This document shows positions 29,542 to 44,000 of a DNA stretch of 64,000 nt, piece after piece. The notes beneath the pieces were generated by a model. That model saw only the letters and a program-made list of their open reading frames with translations. It ran no database searches and was not told where the DNA came from. The stretch spans positions 62,001 through 126,000 of the forward strand of contig JBFMDX010000001.1 in assembly GCA_040753795.1 (NCBI GenBank). The letters are read 5' to 3'. Numbering within the stretch: position 1 is the stretch's first letter; the number at the start of each line of letters is the position of its first letter. A program made the translations under genes and the position numbers. The DNA comes from Thermodesulfobacteriota bacterium (lineage in GTDB: Bacteria; Desulfobacterota; Desulfobacteria; Desulfobacterales; Desulfosudaceae).

Positions 29542-30509
29542 GACTGATGCTGACCGGCTCCGGGCAGATGGAAGTAATGCGTGACGATAACCATCCGTCT
29601 TCAGGGGTTGGTGAAATTCCGTTGAAGGTGCTGTATTGCGGCGTTTGCAGGACGGACGCTAAAATGTGGGCCCAGGGGCACCGGGATCTGGTTCTGCCCC
29701 GGGTTCCCGGGCATGAAATCGTTGCGATTGATGGCCGAGGACGGCGTTACGTGGTCTGGCCCGGAGACAGTTGCGGCGAATGCGATTTCTGCCGGGGCGA
29801 TCGTGAAAACCTTTGCCGTCGGTTGAAGATAATCGGGTTTCATCGGGACGGAGGATTTGCGGACCGGATAAACGTTCCCGAAGCCGCTCTGATTCCATTC
29901 CCGGAAACACTGGATCCGCTTGTCGCCTGCCTGGCTGAACCGGCCGGGTGCGTGCTGCACGCGCTGGACAAATGCCGGCTTGGCGCCGGTGCCCGCGTTC
30001 TGATTTATGGCGGTGGTACCATGGGGCTTTTGAGCGCGCTGGCAGCGGCAGCCTGCGGCGCCGTGCCGATTGTGATTGAACCGAACGCGGCCAAACGGCG
30101 GGCGGCACAAATACTGCTGGACGAGAGCGCGGCGATGTGTCTGGCGGAAACAGAAGAGACGGAAGTCGATGCGGTGATCAACGCCTGCCCGGACGCGGCG
30201 GCGTTTGCCCGGGGATTGACGCGGCTTTGCTGTGGCGGGTGTTTCTGCTTTTTCAGCGGACTCAATGCGGACAATGCTTTCCCGGCAGATCTGATCAATC
30301 ATATTCACTACCGTGAAATTACCGTTATCGGAAGTTACGGGCTGACGCGTTCGGATATGCGCCGTGCCATTGCCTTTCTGAAGGACCGGCAACCGGTCGC
30401 TGGCGCTTTGATACAGGCTATTGCCGGACCGGAAGAAGCGCCTGGCCTGATGCCGCGGGTGTTGGCGGGCGGCGGATTTAAATATATTCTGAATTTTTGC
30501 GATTTGTGA
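29538..30509 (+). CDS. Zinc-dependent medium-chain dehydrogenase, B12-operon partner
   Basis: 323 residues, MDR superfamily. Catalytic zinc region Cys34-Gly-Val-Cys37 and GHE at 58-60; structural zinc set Cys79, Cys82, Cys85 and Cys93; Rossmann loop YGGGTMGLLSA near residue 156. Shorter than typical alcohol dehydrogenases (~340-350). It overlaps the TrpD-like gene by four bases (ATGA) and so shares the riboswitch. The substrate is unknown; oxidation or reduction of a cobamide ligand precursor or a corrinoid-linked alcohol is conceivable. Confidence 0.82.
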   Translation: MRLMLTGSGQMEVMRDDNHPSSGVGEIPLKVLYCGVCRTDAKMWAQGHRDLVLPRVPGHEIVAIDGRGRRYVVWPGDSCGECDFCRGDRENLCRRLKIIGFHRDGGFADRINVPEAALIPFPETLDPLVACLAEPAGCVLHALDKCRLGAGARVLIYGGGTMGLLSALAAAACGAVPIVIEPNAAKRRAAQILLDESAAMCLAETEETEVDAVINACPDAAAFARGLTRLCCGGCFCFFSGLNADNAFPADLINHIHYREITVIGSYGLTRSDMRRAIAFLKDRQPVAGALIQAIAGPEEAPGLMPRVLAGGGFKYILNFCDL

Positions 30510-30519
30510 AAAAAAGCTC

Positions 30520-30548
30520 TTGACATGCCGGGAGCGAGAGCGTAAAAG
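30520..30548 (+). promoter_or_regulatory. rRNA operon promoter P1 (candidate)
   Basis: TTGACA (30520-30525) and TAAAAG (30543-30548), 17 bases apart. Confidence 0.5.
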
Positions 30549-30550
30549 GG

Positions 30551-30606
30551 TGAAACTTTGACGGTGTTCCGAAGAAAATGAACACCGAAAAAAGATGAAA
30601 CTTTGA
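30551..30606 (+). repeat. Direct repeat and inverted repeat between rRNA promoters
   Basis: TGAAACTTTGA occurs at 30551-30561 and again at 30596-30606. Between them CGGTGTTC (30562-30569) and GAACACCG (30580-30587) form a perfect 8-base inverted repeat. No T run follows, so it is not a terminator for the gene before. The symmetry is that of a protein-binding site. Confidence 0.6.
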
Positions 30607-30616
30607 AAAAAAAGTC

Positions 30617-30645
30617 TTGACAGTATCAATAACGGCCGTTATATT
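30617..30645 (+). promoter_or_regulatory. rRNA operon promoter P2
   Basis: TTGACA (30617-30622), 17 bases, TATATT (30640-30645). Near-consensus; transcription would begin near 30652, just at the 16S processing stem. Confidence 0.85.
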
Positions 30646-30654
30646 ACGTCCGTT

Positions 30655-30686
30655 AAACTTGATCTTTGAAAACTAAATAGTAACAG
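30655..30686 (+). other. 16S precursor processing stem, 5' arm
   Basis: This 32-base segment is nearly perfectly complementary to 32349-32380 downstream of the 16S gene, with a three-base mismatch in the middle. The pair would bring the 16S ends together for RNase III-type cleavage. Confidence 0.85.
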
Positions 30687-30754
30687 CATGCTCGGATTTG
30701 ACCCAATTAATTCCATGTCGCTTCCGGTACCAACTGGTAGCGATTTTTTAATTT

Positions 30755-32324
<1,570 letters not shown>

Positions 32325-32446
32325 AAGAAAATTTAAAAAAATTCGACACTGTTACTATTTAGTTTTGAGGGATCAAGTTTTATTTTTGTTCTTTGTCTTA
32401 TGGAAAGTGAAATGGGGCTGATTCCGAGCTGATGAAGGCACCATTT

Positions 32447-32525
<79 letters not shown>

Positions 32526-32572
32526 TATTGTTACCGTGAGTTCCATTGACCCTGATTTTAGCAATTTGAATT

Positions 32573-32648
32573 GGGGGTGTAGCTCAGCTGGGAGAGCGCC
32601 TGCCTTGCACGCAGGAGGCCATCGGTTCGAACCCGTTCACCTCCACCA
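32573..32648 (+). tRNA. tRNA-Ala (TGC anticodon)
   Basis: 76 bases. Acceptor GGGGGTG pairs with CACCTCC (one G-T pair), then A and CCA. Anticodon arm CTGCC-TTGCACG-CAGG-type stem gives TGC. Second spacer tRNA. Confidence 0.97.
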
Positions 32649-32763
32649 AAGTGTATTCAATACGTTATCTTGTGAATGGTTGACCAGGGATTACGAATAT
32701 ATAAAACATGATTCGTCGTCTCTGATCTGTAATTCACATTACAGAGATGCACTGTTCTTTGAC

Positions 32764-32797
32764 AAATAGAATGTAGACGCATTTTAAGCGTTCATGG
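32764..32797 (+). other. 23S precursor processing stem, 5' arm
   Basis: Pairs with 35867-35900 after the 23S gene (AAATAGAATGTA with TACATTCTATTT-type ends, and CGTTCATGG with CCATGAACG). It would form the long RNase III stem enclosing 23S RNA. Confidence 0.8.
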
Positions 32798-32815
32798 TGT
32801 TTTCTGGCAATACAA

Positions 32816-35849
<3,034 letters not shown>

Positions 35850-35918
35850 ATTTTTTCCAGAGGAACCCATGAACGTTTAATTGTGTTTACATTCTATTTA
35901 TATGTGACATCGCTTTTT

Positions 35919-36032
<114 letters not shown>

Positions 36033-36042
36033 AAAAATTTTC

Positions 36043-36091
36043 AAAAAACCCGGAACCGGATGATCTGATCATTTCGATTCCGGGTTTTTTT
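36043..36091 (+). terminator. Terminator of the rRNA operon
   Basis: AAAAAACCCGGAA (36043-36055) pairs with TTCCGGGTTTTTT (36078 on), then T7. Strong rho-independent terminator right after 5S RNA. Confidence 0.9.
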
Positions 36092-36181
36092 ATGCCCGGA
36101 AATGAAAAATATTTATATTTGGAAAGGGCCATTTTGCAAACCGGAATATTCCGGAATAAACGACAATTTTGGGAGCATGAC

Positions 36182-37420
36182 ATGATGTGGCAATTAAAAA
36201 AGGCGTATTACCGGACTTTTCAATTCGGCATGGGGATGGGCATGAAACTCATGCCTTGGTTTGAGCCGGAAATCATCGAAGGCGCGGGCAGCCTTAAAAA
36301 ACTGCCCGCCGTTATCAAAGAAAAAGGTTTTGCCCGGGTCCTGGTGGTCACCGACCCTGTCCTTATGGGCCTTCACCTGCCTGATTCTCTTTTTGATGCA
36401 TTAAAGGATGCCGGTATCCAGTACTTTCTCTATGATCAGGTTCAGCCAAATCCGACCATCGAGAATATCGAAGCGGCCCTCAAAGTTTACAAGACGAACA
36501 ATTGTCAGGCTATCATCGCCTTTGGCGGCGGCTCGCCCATGGATTGCGCCAAGGCGACGGGCGCACGAGTCGCCCGGCCCAATCGTCCGGTAGCCAAAAT
36601 GAGAGGCCTGTTCAAGGTCAGTCTGCCGGCCCTGAAAATGGGCTCGATCCTGCCACCGGCGCTGTTCGCGGTTCCCACCACGGCGGGCACCGGGTCCGAG
36701 ACCACCATCGCGGCGGTGGTGTCCGACCCCACCACTCATGAAAAATATCCCCTGACCGATCTCGTGCTCCGGCCCAAATACGCGGTGCTGGACCCGATGC
36801 TGACGGTGGGCCTGCCGCCGCACATCACCGCCACCACCGGCATGGACGCCATGACCCACGCCGTCGAGTCGTACATCGGCAAGTTTTATAACAGCAGAGA
36901 CACTCGCCAAAAAGCCCTTCTGGCGGTTGAAATCATTTTCCGGAATATCGAAAAGGCCTACCAGAACGGCCAGGACCTGGAAGCCCGCGGCCAGATGCTG
37001 TGGGCCGCGTATTACGGCGGATATACCTTCACGCGCGGCGGCGTGGGCAACATCCACTGTATTGGTCATAATCTGGGAGGCCTGTACGGCGTACCCCATG
37101 GCCTGGCCATGCCGGTCATCATGCCCTATGTCCTGGAATGGTATGGAGAGGTAGTTCATAAATCACTGGCCGAGCTGGCCGACGTGGCCGGCGTTGCCAA
37201 ACCCGGCATGAGCCGTTCAGAAAAAGCAGGGGCTTTTATTCAGGCCATCAAGGACTTGAACCGGCGGATGAACATTCCCGACAAATTTGACTGCATCCGG
37301 GACGAAGACATCCCCATCATCGCCGAACGCGCCCTGATGGAGTGCAACCCGACCTATCCGGTTCCTAAAATTATGAACCAGGAAGACTGCATGGCCGTTA
37401 TCCGGCGGCTTAAAGCGTAA
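36182..37420 (+). CDS. Iron-containing alcohol dehydrogenase
   Basis: 412 residues from ATG 36182, seven bases after GGGAG; the frame is open further upstream but runs through the terminator and 5S RNA, so that part is not coding. Family motifs: GGGSPMDCAKATGARVA (NAD-binding), TAGTGSE, ATTGMDAMTHAVESYI and HCIGHNLGGLYGVPHG, which hold the metal ligands. Oxidises or forms an alcohol, probably ethanol, butanol or 1,3-propanediol type; NAD-linked. Ends two bases before the next gene. Confidence 0.92.
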   Translation: MMWQLKKAYYRTFQFGMGMGMKLMPWFEPEIIEGAGSLKKLPAVIKEKGFARVLVVTDPVLMGLHLPDSLFDALKDAGIQYFLYDQVQPNPTIENIEAALKVYKTNNCQAIIAFGGGSPMDCAKATGARVARPNRPVAKMRGLFKVSLPALKMGSILPPALFAVPTTAGTGSETTIAAVVSDPTTHEKYPLTDLVLRPKYAVLDPMLTVGLPPHITATTGMDAMTHAVESYIGKFYNSRDTRQKALLAVEIIFRNIEKAYQNGQDLEARGQMLWAAYYGGYTFTRGGVGNIHCIGHNLGGLYGVPHGLAMPVIMPYVLEWYGEVVHKSLAELADVAGVAKPGMSRSEKAGAFIQAIKDLNRRMNIPDKFDCIRDEDIPIIAERALMECNPTYPVPKIMNQEDCMAVIRRLKA

Positions 37421-37422
37421 CC

Positions 37423-38049
37423 GTGGAAACGCATCGATATCAGGCCCTGCTGCTGGTGGGACCGACCGGTTCCGGCAAGACGCCTCTGGGAAGGTTTTTT
37501 GAAAAGAACGGTCTGAATGGCCGGGCCTGCCATCATTTTGATTTCGGGGAAAACCTGCGGCAGGCGGCCGCCTGCGGCCATACGGACATCAGCGAAACCG
37601 ACCGGCGGTTTCTGGAGGGTGTGTTGCATGGCGGCGCATTGCTTGAAAACGATACGTTCTATCTGGCTGAATCCATTCTGTCGGCTTTTATTAAAGACCG
37701 GCAAGTCGGGAATAACGATCTGCTGGTGCTAAACGGTTTGCCTCGTCACCTGGACCAGGCCAGGGATACGGACCGGCTGGTGAACATTCAGGCCTTGGTC
37801 CATCTGGTCTGTACGCCTGAAGGGGTCTGCCGGCGCATTGCCGAAAACACGGGAAAGGACCGTACCGGCCGGATTGACGATACGCCGGAGGAGATAGCAA
37901 GAAAGCTGGACGTCTTTAACCGTCGAACCCTGCCACTGATCGAGTACTATCGGGATCGGGGCGCCCGGATATGGGCCGTAGCGGCAACCGTCGATGCCAC
38001 CCCGGCGGATATGGCTTGTCTGGTGGCATCAGGTTATGCAACAGAATAG
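37423..38049 (+). CDS. Adenylate-kinase-like P-loop nucleotide kinase
   Basis: 208 residues with a GTG start two bases after the alcohol dehydrogenase stop. P-loop GPTGSGKTPLG at the N terminus, NGLPRHLDQARD (compare DGFPR in adenylate kinase) near residue 105, and a lid-like stretch RTGRIDDTPE around 145. It is shorter in the lid and less conserved than adenylate kinase, so it is likely a specialised NMP-kinase-like protein rather than the housekeeping enzyme. Confidence 0.65.
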   Translation: METHRYQALLLVGPTGSGKTPLGRFFEKNGLNGRACHHFDFGENLRQAAACGHTDISETDRRFLEGVLHGGALLENDTFYLAESILSAFIKDRQVGNNDLLVLNGLPRHLDQARDTDRLVNIQALVHLVCTPEGVCRRIAENTGKDRTGRIDDTPEEIARKLDVFNRRTLPLIEYYRDRGARIWAVAATVDATPADMACLVASGYATE

Positions 38050-38064
38050 ATTCCTCCCCGGATT

Positions 38065-38877
38065 CTAATAATATTGTTCTTCCAGCATGACGGCAACCGA
38101 CTCGTCAAAGAGCTCCCTCTTCTGAACCCGGTCAAAGGTGGCCATCAGGTCAGGCACCCGGACCCGTCGTTTCCGTTCCTGCTGATAGTCTTCCACGATC
38201 ATTCCCCGGTGCATCATGATAATGCGGTCGGGCAGATCAACGGCCTGCTGCATGGAATGGGTCACCATCAGAGCGGTGAGCTTTTCCTTCTCGATCATCT
38301 TTTTTGTCAGTTCCGCCACCTTGGCGGCGCTTTTGGGATCCAGGGCGGCCGTGTGTTCATCCAGCAGAAGGAGCCGGGGACGGGTCCAGACAGCCATGAG
38401 CAGCGTCAACGCCTGCCGCTGGCCGCCGGAAAGGGTGCCGATGGGATTGCCCAGCCGGTCTTCAAGCCCCATCTTCAGAATGCGGACCCGCTCGGCCACC
38501 TCCTCACGGAAAGAGCGGGTCACGGCCGGGCGAAGGGACCGGTGTTTGCCCCGTTTCACGGCAATGGCGATGTTCTCCGCGATGGTCATGTCCGGCGCTG
38601 TCCCCGCGAACGGGTCCTGAAAGACCCGGCCGATGAGACAAGCCCGTTTATACTCCGGCCAGGCGGTGATATCGCGGCCATCGAGATGGATACGGCCGCT
38701 GTCCACGAAAAACGTTCCGGCCACGGCGTTGAGCAGCGTGCTTTTGCCTGACCCGTTGGTCCCGATGATCGCGGTAAAACTTCCCTCTTCTATGGTCAAA
38801 CGGACATCCCGCAGGGCCCGGATTTCATTAACGGTATGGGCATGAAAAGTCTTGGCGACCGCGTCAATTTTCAGCAT
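38065..38877 (-). CDS. ABC transporter ATPase (TrpZ-like)
   Basis: 270 residues. Walker A GTNGSGKSTLL near residue 40, signature LSGGQRQALTLL near 149, Walker B RLLLLDEHTAALDP near 170 and a switch His in VTHSMQ. Belongs to the ATPase group paired with TrpX-type binding proteins and branched-chain-type permeases. It overlaps the permease gene by 14 bases and is last in a nine-gene operon. Energises uptake of the ligand bound by the triple binding protein upstream; the ligand is unknown. Confidence 0.9.
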   Translation of the reverse strand: MLKIDAVAKTFHAHTVNEIRALRDVRLTIEEGSFTAIIGTNGSGKSTLLNAVAGTFFVDSGRIHLDGRDITAWPEYKRACLIGRVFQDPFAGTAPDMTIAENIAIAVKRGKHRSLRPAVTRSFREEVAERVRILKMGLEDRLGNPIGTLSGGQRQALTLLMAVWTRPRLLLLDEHTAALDPKSAAKVAELTKKMIEKEKLTALMVTHSMQQAVDLPDRIIMMHRGMIVEDYQQERKRRVRVPDLMATFDRVQKRELFDESVAVMLEEQYY

Positions 38878-39811
38878 GCCGGCGCCCTCCTTTTATCTTG
38901 CGACCCAGGGAGCCGAACCATGCCGGTGCGACCAGCGCGGCGAAGACAAAAACGGCCGTCACCAGTTTCAGGTCGTTGGGGTTCAATCCCCAGCGCAGGG
39001 CGATGGCAATCAGCAGCCGGAACAGGATGGTCCCCAGGATCACGCCGGTGATGGTCAGCCCGAGACCCGCGCGTCCCACCAGGGCTTCGCCGATGATGAT
39101 GCTGGCCAGGCCCCAGACCATCATGCCAATGCCCATCTGGACATCCGCGAAACCCTGATACTGGGCCAGCAGCGAGCCGGCGAAAGCCACCAGGGCATTG
39201 GCTAGGGCCAGGCTGAAAACGATCATGGTCCGGTTGTTGACACCCTGTGCCCGCACCATTTGGGGATTGCTGCCGGCGGCCCGCAGGGCGGTACCGATAT
39301 GGGTCAGCAGGAACATGAACAGCAGCGCGGATATCAGCACGGTAATGGCGCCGCTGGTTGCTAAAATCGCCAGGTCCCCCGGCGGCACCGGCCATCCCAG
39401 GACGTCGATCCGGGAAGCCCCGGAGGTGATTTTCTCAAGCACTCTTTCAATGCCGCTGGAAACGGTAGCCACATCCAGAAGCGGGATATTGCTCCTGCCC
39501 ATGATTCGCAGGTTGATGGAATACAGGGCCGTCATCACCAGGATCCCGGACAGAATCTCCTGGATTCTGAAGCGGGTATAAAGGATGCCGGTGGCTGTCC
39601 CGGCCAGGGCGCCGCCCGTGACGGAAACCAGAATCGCCAGCCAGGGGGAATATCCATGCGCGATCATGAGGGCGGAAACGGACGCGCCCAGGGTGATGGA
39701 ACCGTCAACGGTAATGTCCGTAAACCGGATCATCCGGAAACTGATGAACATGCCCAGGGACAGGAGGGAAAGAATCAGTCCCATGGTAAAGGCGCCGATG
39801 ACCAGGCTCAT
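38864..39811 (-). CDS. ABC transporter permease (BPD_transp_2, TrpY-like)
   Basis: 315 residues from ATG 39811, which overlaps the preceding stop as ATGA; the longer frame starting at 39844 is less likely. About eight membrane helices. Branched-chain/TrpY type (ALANALVAFAGSLLAQYQGF, a family-typical stretch). Forms the membrane channel with the ATPase gene after it and the triple binding protein two genes before. Confidence 0.9.
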   Translation of the reverse strand: MSLVIGAFTMGLILSLLSLGMFISFRMIRFTDITVDGSITLGASVSALMIAHGYSPWLAILVSVTGGALAGTATGILYTRFRIQEILSGILVMTALYSINLRIMGRSNIPLLDVATVSSGIERVLEKITSGASRIDVLGWPVPPGDLAILATSGAITVLISALLFMFLLTHIGTALRAAGSNPQMVRAQGVNNRTMIVFSLALANALVAFAGSLLAQYQGFADVQMGIGMMVWGLASIIIGEALVGRAGLGLTITGVILGTILFRLLIAIALRWGLNPNDLKLVTAVFVFAALVAPAWFGSLGRKIKGGRRHAEN

Positions 39812-41028
39812 GACAAAACCTCCGGATTGTTCAAGGGGCCACACCAGCAGGCGCCCCGTATCAAGGCGCTTTCACCCAGTCCGATGGCGGGACGGTTATC
39901 ATCGGTCAGGTGGATGACGGCCAGGGGGGACGGCCCGTTGAAAAATTTCTCCGTGATCGCCGGCAGATCGATCCTGCCGTTGGGCAGCGGCTGGTATGGA
40001 AAAACCGCGGCATGAATATGGGCGGCCCAATCCGATGAGGCGGACATCTCCGGCGTCAGAGGGCCGACCGCAGCCGTGACAACGCCGACCAGCAGGGCCT
40101 GTTGATGGGCAAAGGACCGCTCTCCGCAGAAGGTCAGCCATTTCCGGATTTCGGGAAAGGAGATGGTTTCAATATCCTCCTGGATATGTCCCGGCGACCG
40201 GATCAGCGCCGCTCCCACCAGCCCCTCGATTTCTCCTGCGATAACGAACCCGGCCGGCCGGCCGCCGGTCTGCTCCAGAACAAGCTTTATCAGGGCCGAG
40301 ACAGTATAAAAGGGCCTTGTGTCCGTGGGGGCGAACCGGATTAAATGACCCATCTCGCCGGTCCAGCTCAAAGCCTGGATACACTGCATGCGGGGCAGAA
40401 ACCGGTTTTCGGCGATCAGATAATCCGGAGGCGCCTGTTCATCCGGCGGCTGATAAACCACGTTTCCGGCCACGACCAGAAATTCGCCGAAAAGATCTTC
40501 GGCTTCCTTATCGGTGGCGGCGGCGCTGCCGATTCCCAGGCAGCAGGCGTTCCGGTCAAAGGTAAGGGTTTTTACCCGGTCTTTGCCGACTTTCCGCCAG
40601 GGCCGCCAGCAGACCGGCTCGGAGACAGCCAGCGCGGCTTTTTCGTTCAGTCGATAACGCTGAATGCCGGCTTGACCGGTCGCTGCCGGTTCTTCGCCTG
40701 CCCCGTCGGCCGGCATATCCTCCGGCATCCCCCGGCCCAGCCACATCTGGAATCCGGAGGTGTTCAGGGTCTGTTCCACAAAAGCGCTAGGATTGACGAT
40801 CCGAAAATCACCTTCTACCGCCTTGAGCTCCCGGAACACCTGCAGCAGGGCGCGGATACCGGCGGAGCTTAAGAAAATCGTGCCCGCGGCATCAAGTATC
40901 AGATGGTGCTGCCCCTGGCGGATCTGAAGCAGAAGCGTGTCCGCGAAATATTCCGCCCAGGAGGCGTCTAACCGTCCTTCCGCCTTTATCAGCAGATATT
41001 TTCCCCGTTGCCGGCAGTCAATTTTCAT
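39808..41028 (-). CDS. STAS-domain protein with an unrecognised C-terminal ~290-residue domain
   Basis: 406 residues. Residues 1-105 form a STAS anti-sigma-antagonist domain; the phosphorylation loop reads FLSSAGIRALL at 52-62. A Pro/Ala/Glu-rich linker (104-120) leads into ~285 residues I cannot assign. They hold Trp and Cys clusters (VCWRPWRKVGK, NACCLGIGSAAATDKEAE, RGACWCGP) and a segment RPAGFVIAGEIEGLVGAAL. Start and stop codons overlap both neighbours as ATGA. It lies between the binding-protein gene and the permease gene of the ABC system, so it probably links partner switching to transport. Confidence 0.72.
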   Translation of the reverse strand: MKIDCRQRGKYLLIKAEGRLDASWAEYFADTLLLQIRQGQHHLILDAAGTIFLSSAGIRALLQVFRELKAVEGDFRIVNPSAFVEQTLNTSGFQMWLGRGMPEDMPADGAGEEPAATGQAGIQRYRLNEKAALAVSEPVCWRPWRKVGKDRVKTLTFDRNACCLGIGSAAATDKEAEDLFGEFLVVAGNVVYQPPDEQAPPDYLIAENRFLPRMQCIQALSWTGEMGHLIRFAPTDTRPFYTVSALIKLVLEQTGGRPAGFVIAGEIEGLVGAALIRSPGHIQEDIETISFPEIRKWLTFCGERSFAHQQALLVGVVTAAVGPLTPEMSASSDWAAHIHAAVFPYQPLPNGRIDLPAITEKFFNGPSPLAVIHLTDDNRPAIGLGESALIRGACWCGPLNNPEVLS

Positions 41029-44000
41029 TTTCCGTCCCGCTCGTTATCAGGCTTGAAAAGGGTAGCCTTTTTCATGAGTTCGTCCGAGATCCGGAGCTTG
41101 TATCGTGCGGCCAGATCCCGATTGACAAGCAGTTTTTCGGACTGGGTATTGGTAAAGGGGATAGTCCCGGGGTTTTCCCCGCGCAGGATCCGGACGGCTT
41201 TTTCCGCCGCCTCCAGCCCGGCGTCATAATAATCCCGGGCCAGGCAGATCACCCCGCCGTCTTTCATCTGGGCGCTGTCAAAAACAAAGACCGGCAGATC
41301 GTTCTCCGCGGCTTTTCTGGCAATCAGCGCGAACCCCGGGCGGGTCAGGTTGTCCACCACCTGGGCCACGACCTGAATGTCCTGGCCGCAGAGCTCGATG
41401 GCCGCCTGGGCCACATCGGCGCTGGACGTGACCGGGACGGTCACCAGTTCCAGGCCCTCTTTTTCCAGCGCTTCTTTGAGCCCGTCCTTGTAAAGCACGC
41501 TGTTGATTTCAGCCGGTGTGAACAGGGTGCCCACCCGGCGGGCATCCGGCAGGGTCTGCCGGATGATCCGGACCATGCCTTCAAAGGGCGAGCGGGTAGT
41601 GATCCCGGTGACATTGGGCAGATGGTCGGTCTCGCTTTTCCCCGCGCCTGCTTTGACGCCGTCTCCCACGCCGGTGAAAACGATGCGGGTCTCTTCGCCG
41701 GCCTGTCGCAGGGCCGCCTGAAGGGTGGGCGTTGAAACCGCCATCAGCAGGTCCACCCGGTCCGATCGGACGGTGGTCATGATGCTCGACAGGGTGGACA
41801 TGTCACCCTGGGCGTTGTAGGATTTCAGCACGTAATCCCTTCCCTCCCGGAGTCCGGCTTTGGCGATTCCGTCAATCAGCCCTTGCCGGCATTGCTCGGC
41901 GAATTCCGTTTCACTGTACAGCACGATCCGCAGTTGAAAGGGTTTGGCCGGCGGTGCAGCCGTTATCTCTCCGGGATCCACCCGGTGATGAACCCGGGTC
42001 GGCGATACCGGCAGCCGGGCCGGCGGCACGCCGGCCAGGACCCTGGCCACCAGTTCTCCGGAAGCCTTGCCCCACTCGAAATAACTGTCGCCGATGGCGC
42101 CGTCCGCCCCTTTTGCCACCAGATCGACATCGGTCACGTATATCGGAATGCCGGCCTCTCCGGCCGCCTTGTCAATGGCGGCAAATCCCGTCGTGACCAG
42201 GTTGTCGGCGGACAGGATGATGGCGCCCGCTCCCCGCTGGATTACCGACCGGGCCGCCATGGGCAGATCGGAAACCGTGGACGCCGTGGCCTCAAGAACG
42301 GTTATGCCCTGGTCCGGCCCCGCCCGGCGGAGCTTTTCCACGGAAATCAGAGAGTTCATCTGGCCGGCGTCGTAGATGATGCCGACCGCCTTCAGGGCCG
42401 GATCATGTTTTGCCGCCATTCTGAGCAGTTCGGCCACCGGCGGGTCATCATAAATGCCGCAGACGTTGGGCGGGCGGCCGGTCTTGAAGACCCCCAGTTT
42501 TTCCGGATCGCTGCACACGGTGAAAATCAGGGGAAAGGCAAAATCTCTTTTGACGGCGGCGATGAACGCCGGCGTGGTCACCGTGACCAGGGCATCAGGC
42601 GGTTCCATGGCGATGCGGTCCAGGATCTGGGAAAGCTGAGACATGTCCCCCTGGGCGCAGTATTCGGTCACCGTAAAATCGGTTTTTTCACGCAATCCCA
42701 TTTCGTATAACGCCGTTTTCACGCCGTTGACGGCATCCAGCAGGGCGGTGTTTTCCACCAGGTTCACCAGGGCGATTTTCGCCGGCGGTTGATCCGGGCC
42801 GCGGAGATTGAGAAAAACATCGGCTTTTGTCAGCAGGTCTTCCGGAGGCGTGACGCCGGCTTTTTCCAAGGCCGCCATATCCAGCGCCAGTTGCCTGCTT
42901 TTTTCCGGAGAGAGGGGCGTGTCCGCGGGTGACGAACTCCCCGGTGCTGTCCGGGCGGTTAGTTCGGCCAAGTCCTGTACGGGGCTGTCCGGATCAGGAT
43001 CAGCCGGTTCTTCTCCGGGCTGGGGCTTCTGGCCGGACAGTAACTGTTCAATCGGGGATGTCATTCGCCACATATCCTTCAGGGAGGCCAGGACTTGCCG
43101 GTTCACGGCCAGTTTTTCCGGAACCATGTTTTCAATGCGGAAGGCGGACGGCTTCTTCCCCTCCAGGACCGCCACGGCAATGTCGGCGGTATACTGCCCC
43201 ACGGTAAAATAATCGGCGCCCAGGCCGAACAGGGCTCCTTTTTCCGTATCCGTGGGATCGTTGGTGAACACCGGTATACCGGCCTGGCCGGCCAGATCGA
43301 TCATCAGCCGGACGGCCGCGATGGCGACGTTGTCTCCGCCGACCCAGACGGCGTTCACGTTTTTGGCGATCACCGAACGCAGGGCTTCGGGCACCTCGGA
43401 GGTATTGCCGGCGTTGGCTTCAACCAGTTCGATCCCCAGCGATTCACAGGTCTGCCGGGCTTTTTTCAGGCAAACTTCCGAACACTGCTCCCCGGGGTTC
43501 CAGACCACCCCCAGCCGTTTGAGCCCGGGGTTCATGTCCCGGGCGATCTCGATGGTGCGCTCGACCGGCTGAAACGTCCCCACTCCGGCCATGTAGGGCG
43601 GGTGCTGGTCCGGTTCCGGGCCGGTGATGCCCACCCCGGCCCCGTAGGGGTCGGTGACCGTTCCGAATACATGGGGTTTCCGGACGGCTGTGTTGGCCTT
43701 GGCGACCACCTGCAGGGCGACGGTGCTGGAGGTGATGAGCAGGCCATAGGGACTGTTGACCATGTCCCGGGCCATGGCGCTGGCCGTGGCGTAATCCCCC
43801 TGGGGATTGTAGAAACGGATGTTTTTCCCGTCCGGCGCCCGGTAGCCTTTTTCATCCAGCCGGCTGACCACGCCGGCAACGTGGGTGTCCAGCACGGCCG
43901 ACGAAGCGATCTGCATCACCGCGATGGACGGAAAGACGCGGGCGATCTCTTTGACATGTCCGGTTCGCTGTTCCCGGTCCGACAGCAGCAGTATAAAAGA

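Noticed and set aside
30562-30587. Hairpin after the zinc dehydrogenase gene as a terminator
   Set aside because: No T run on the plus strand, and it lies between the two rRNA promoters.
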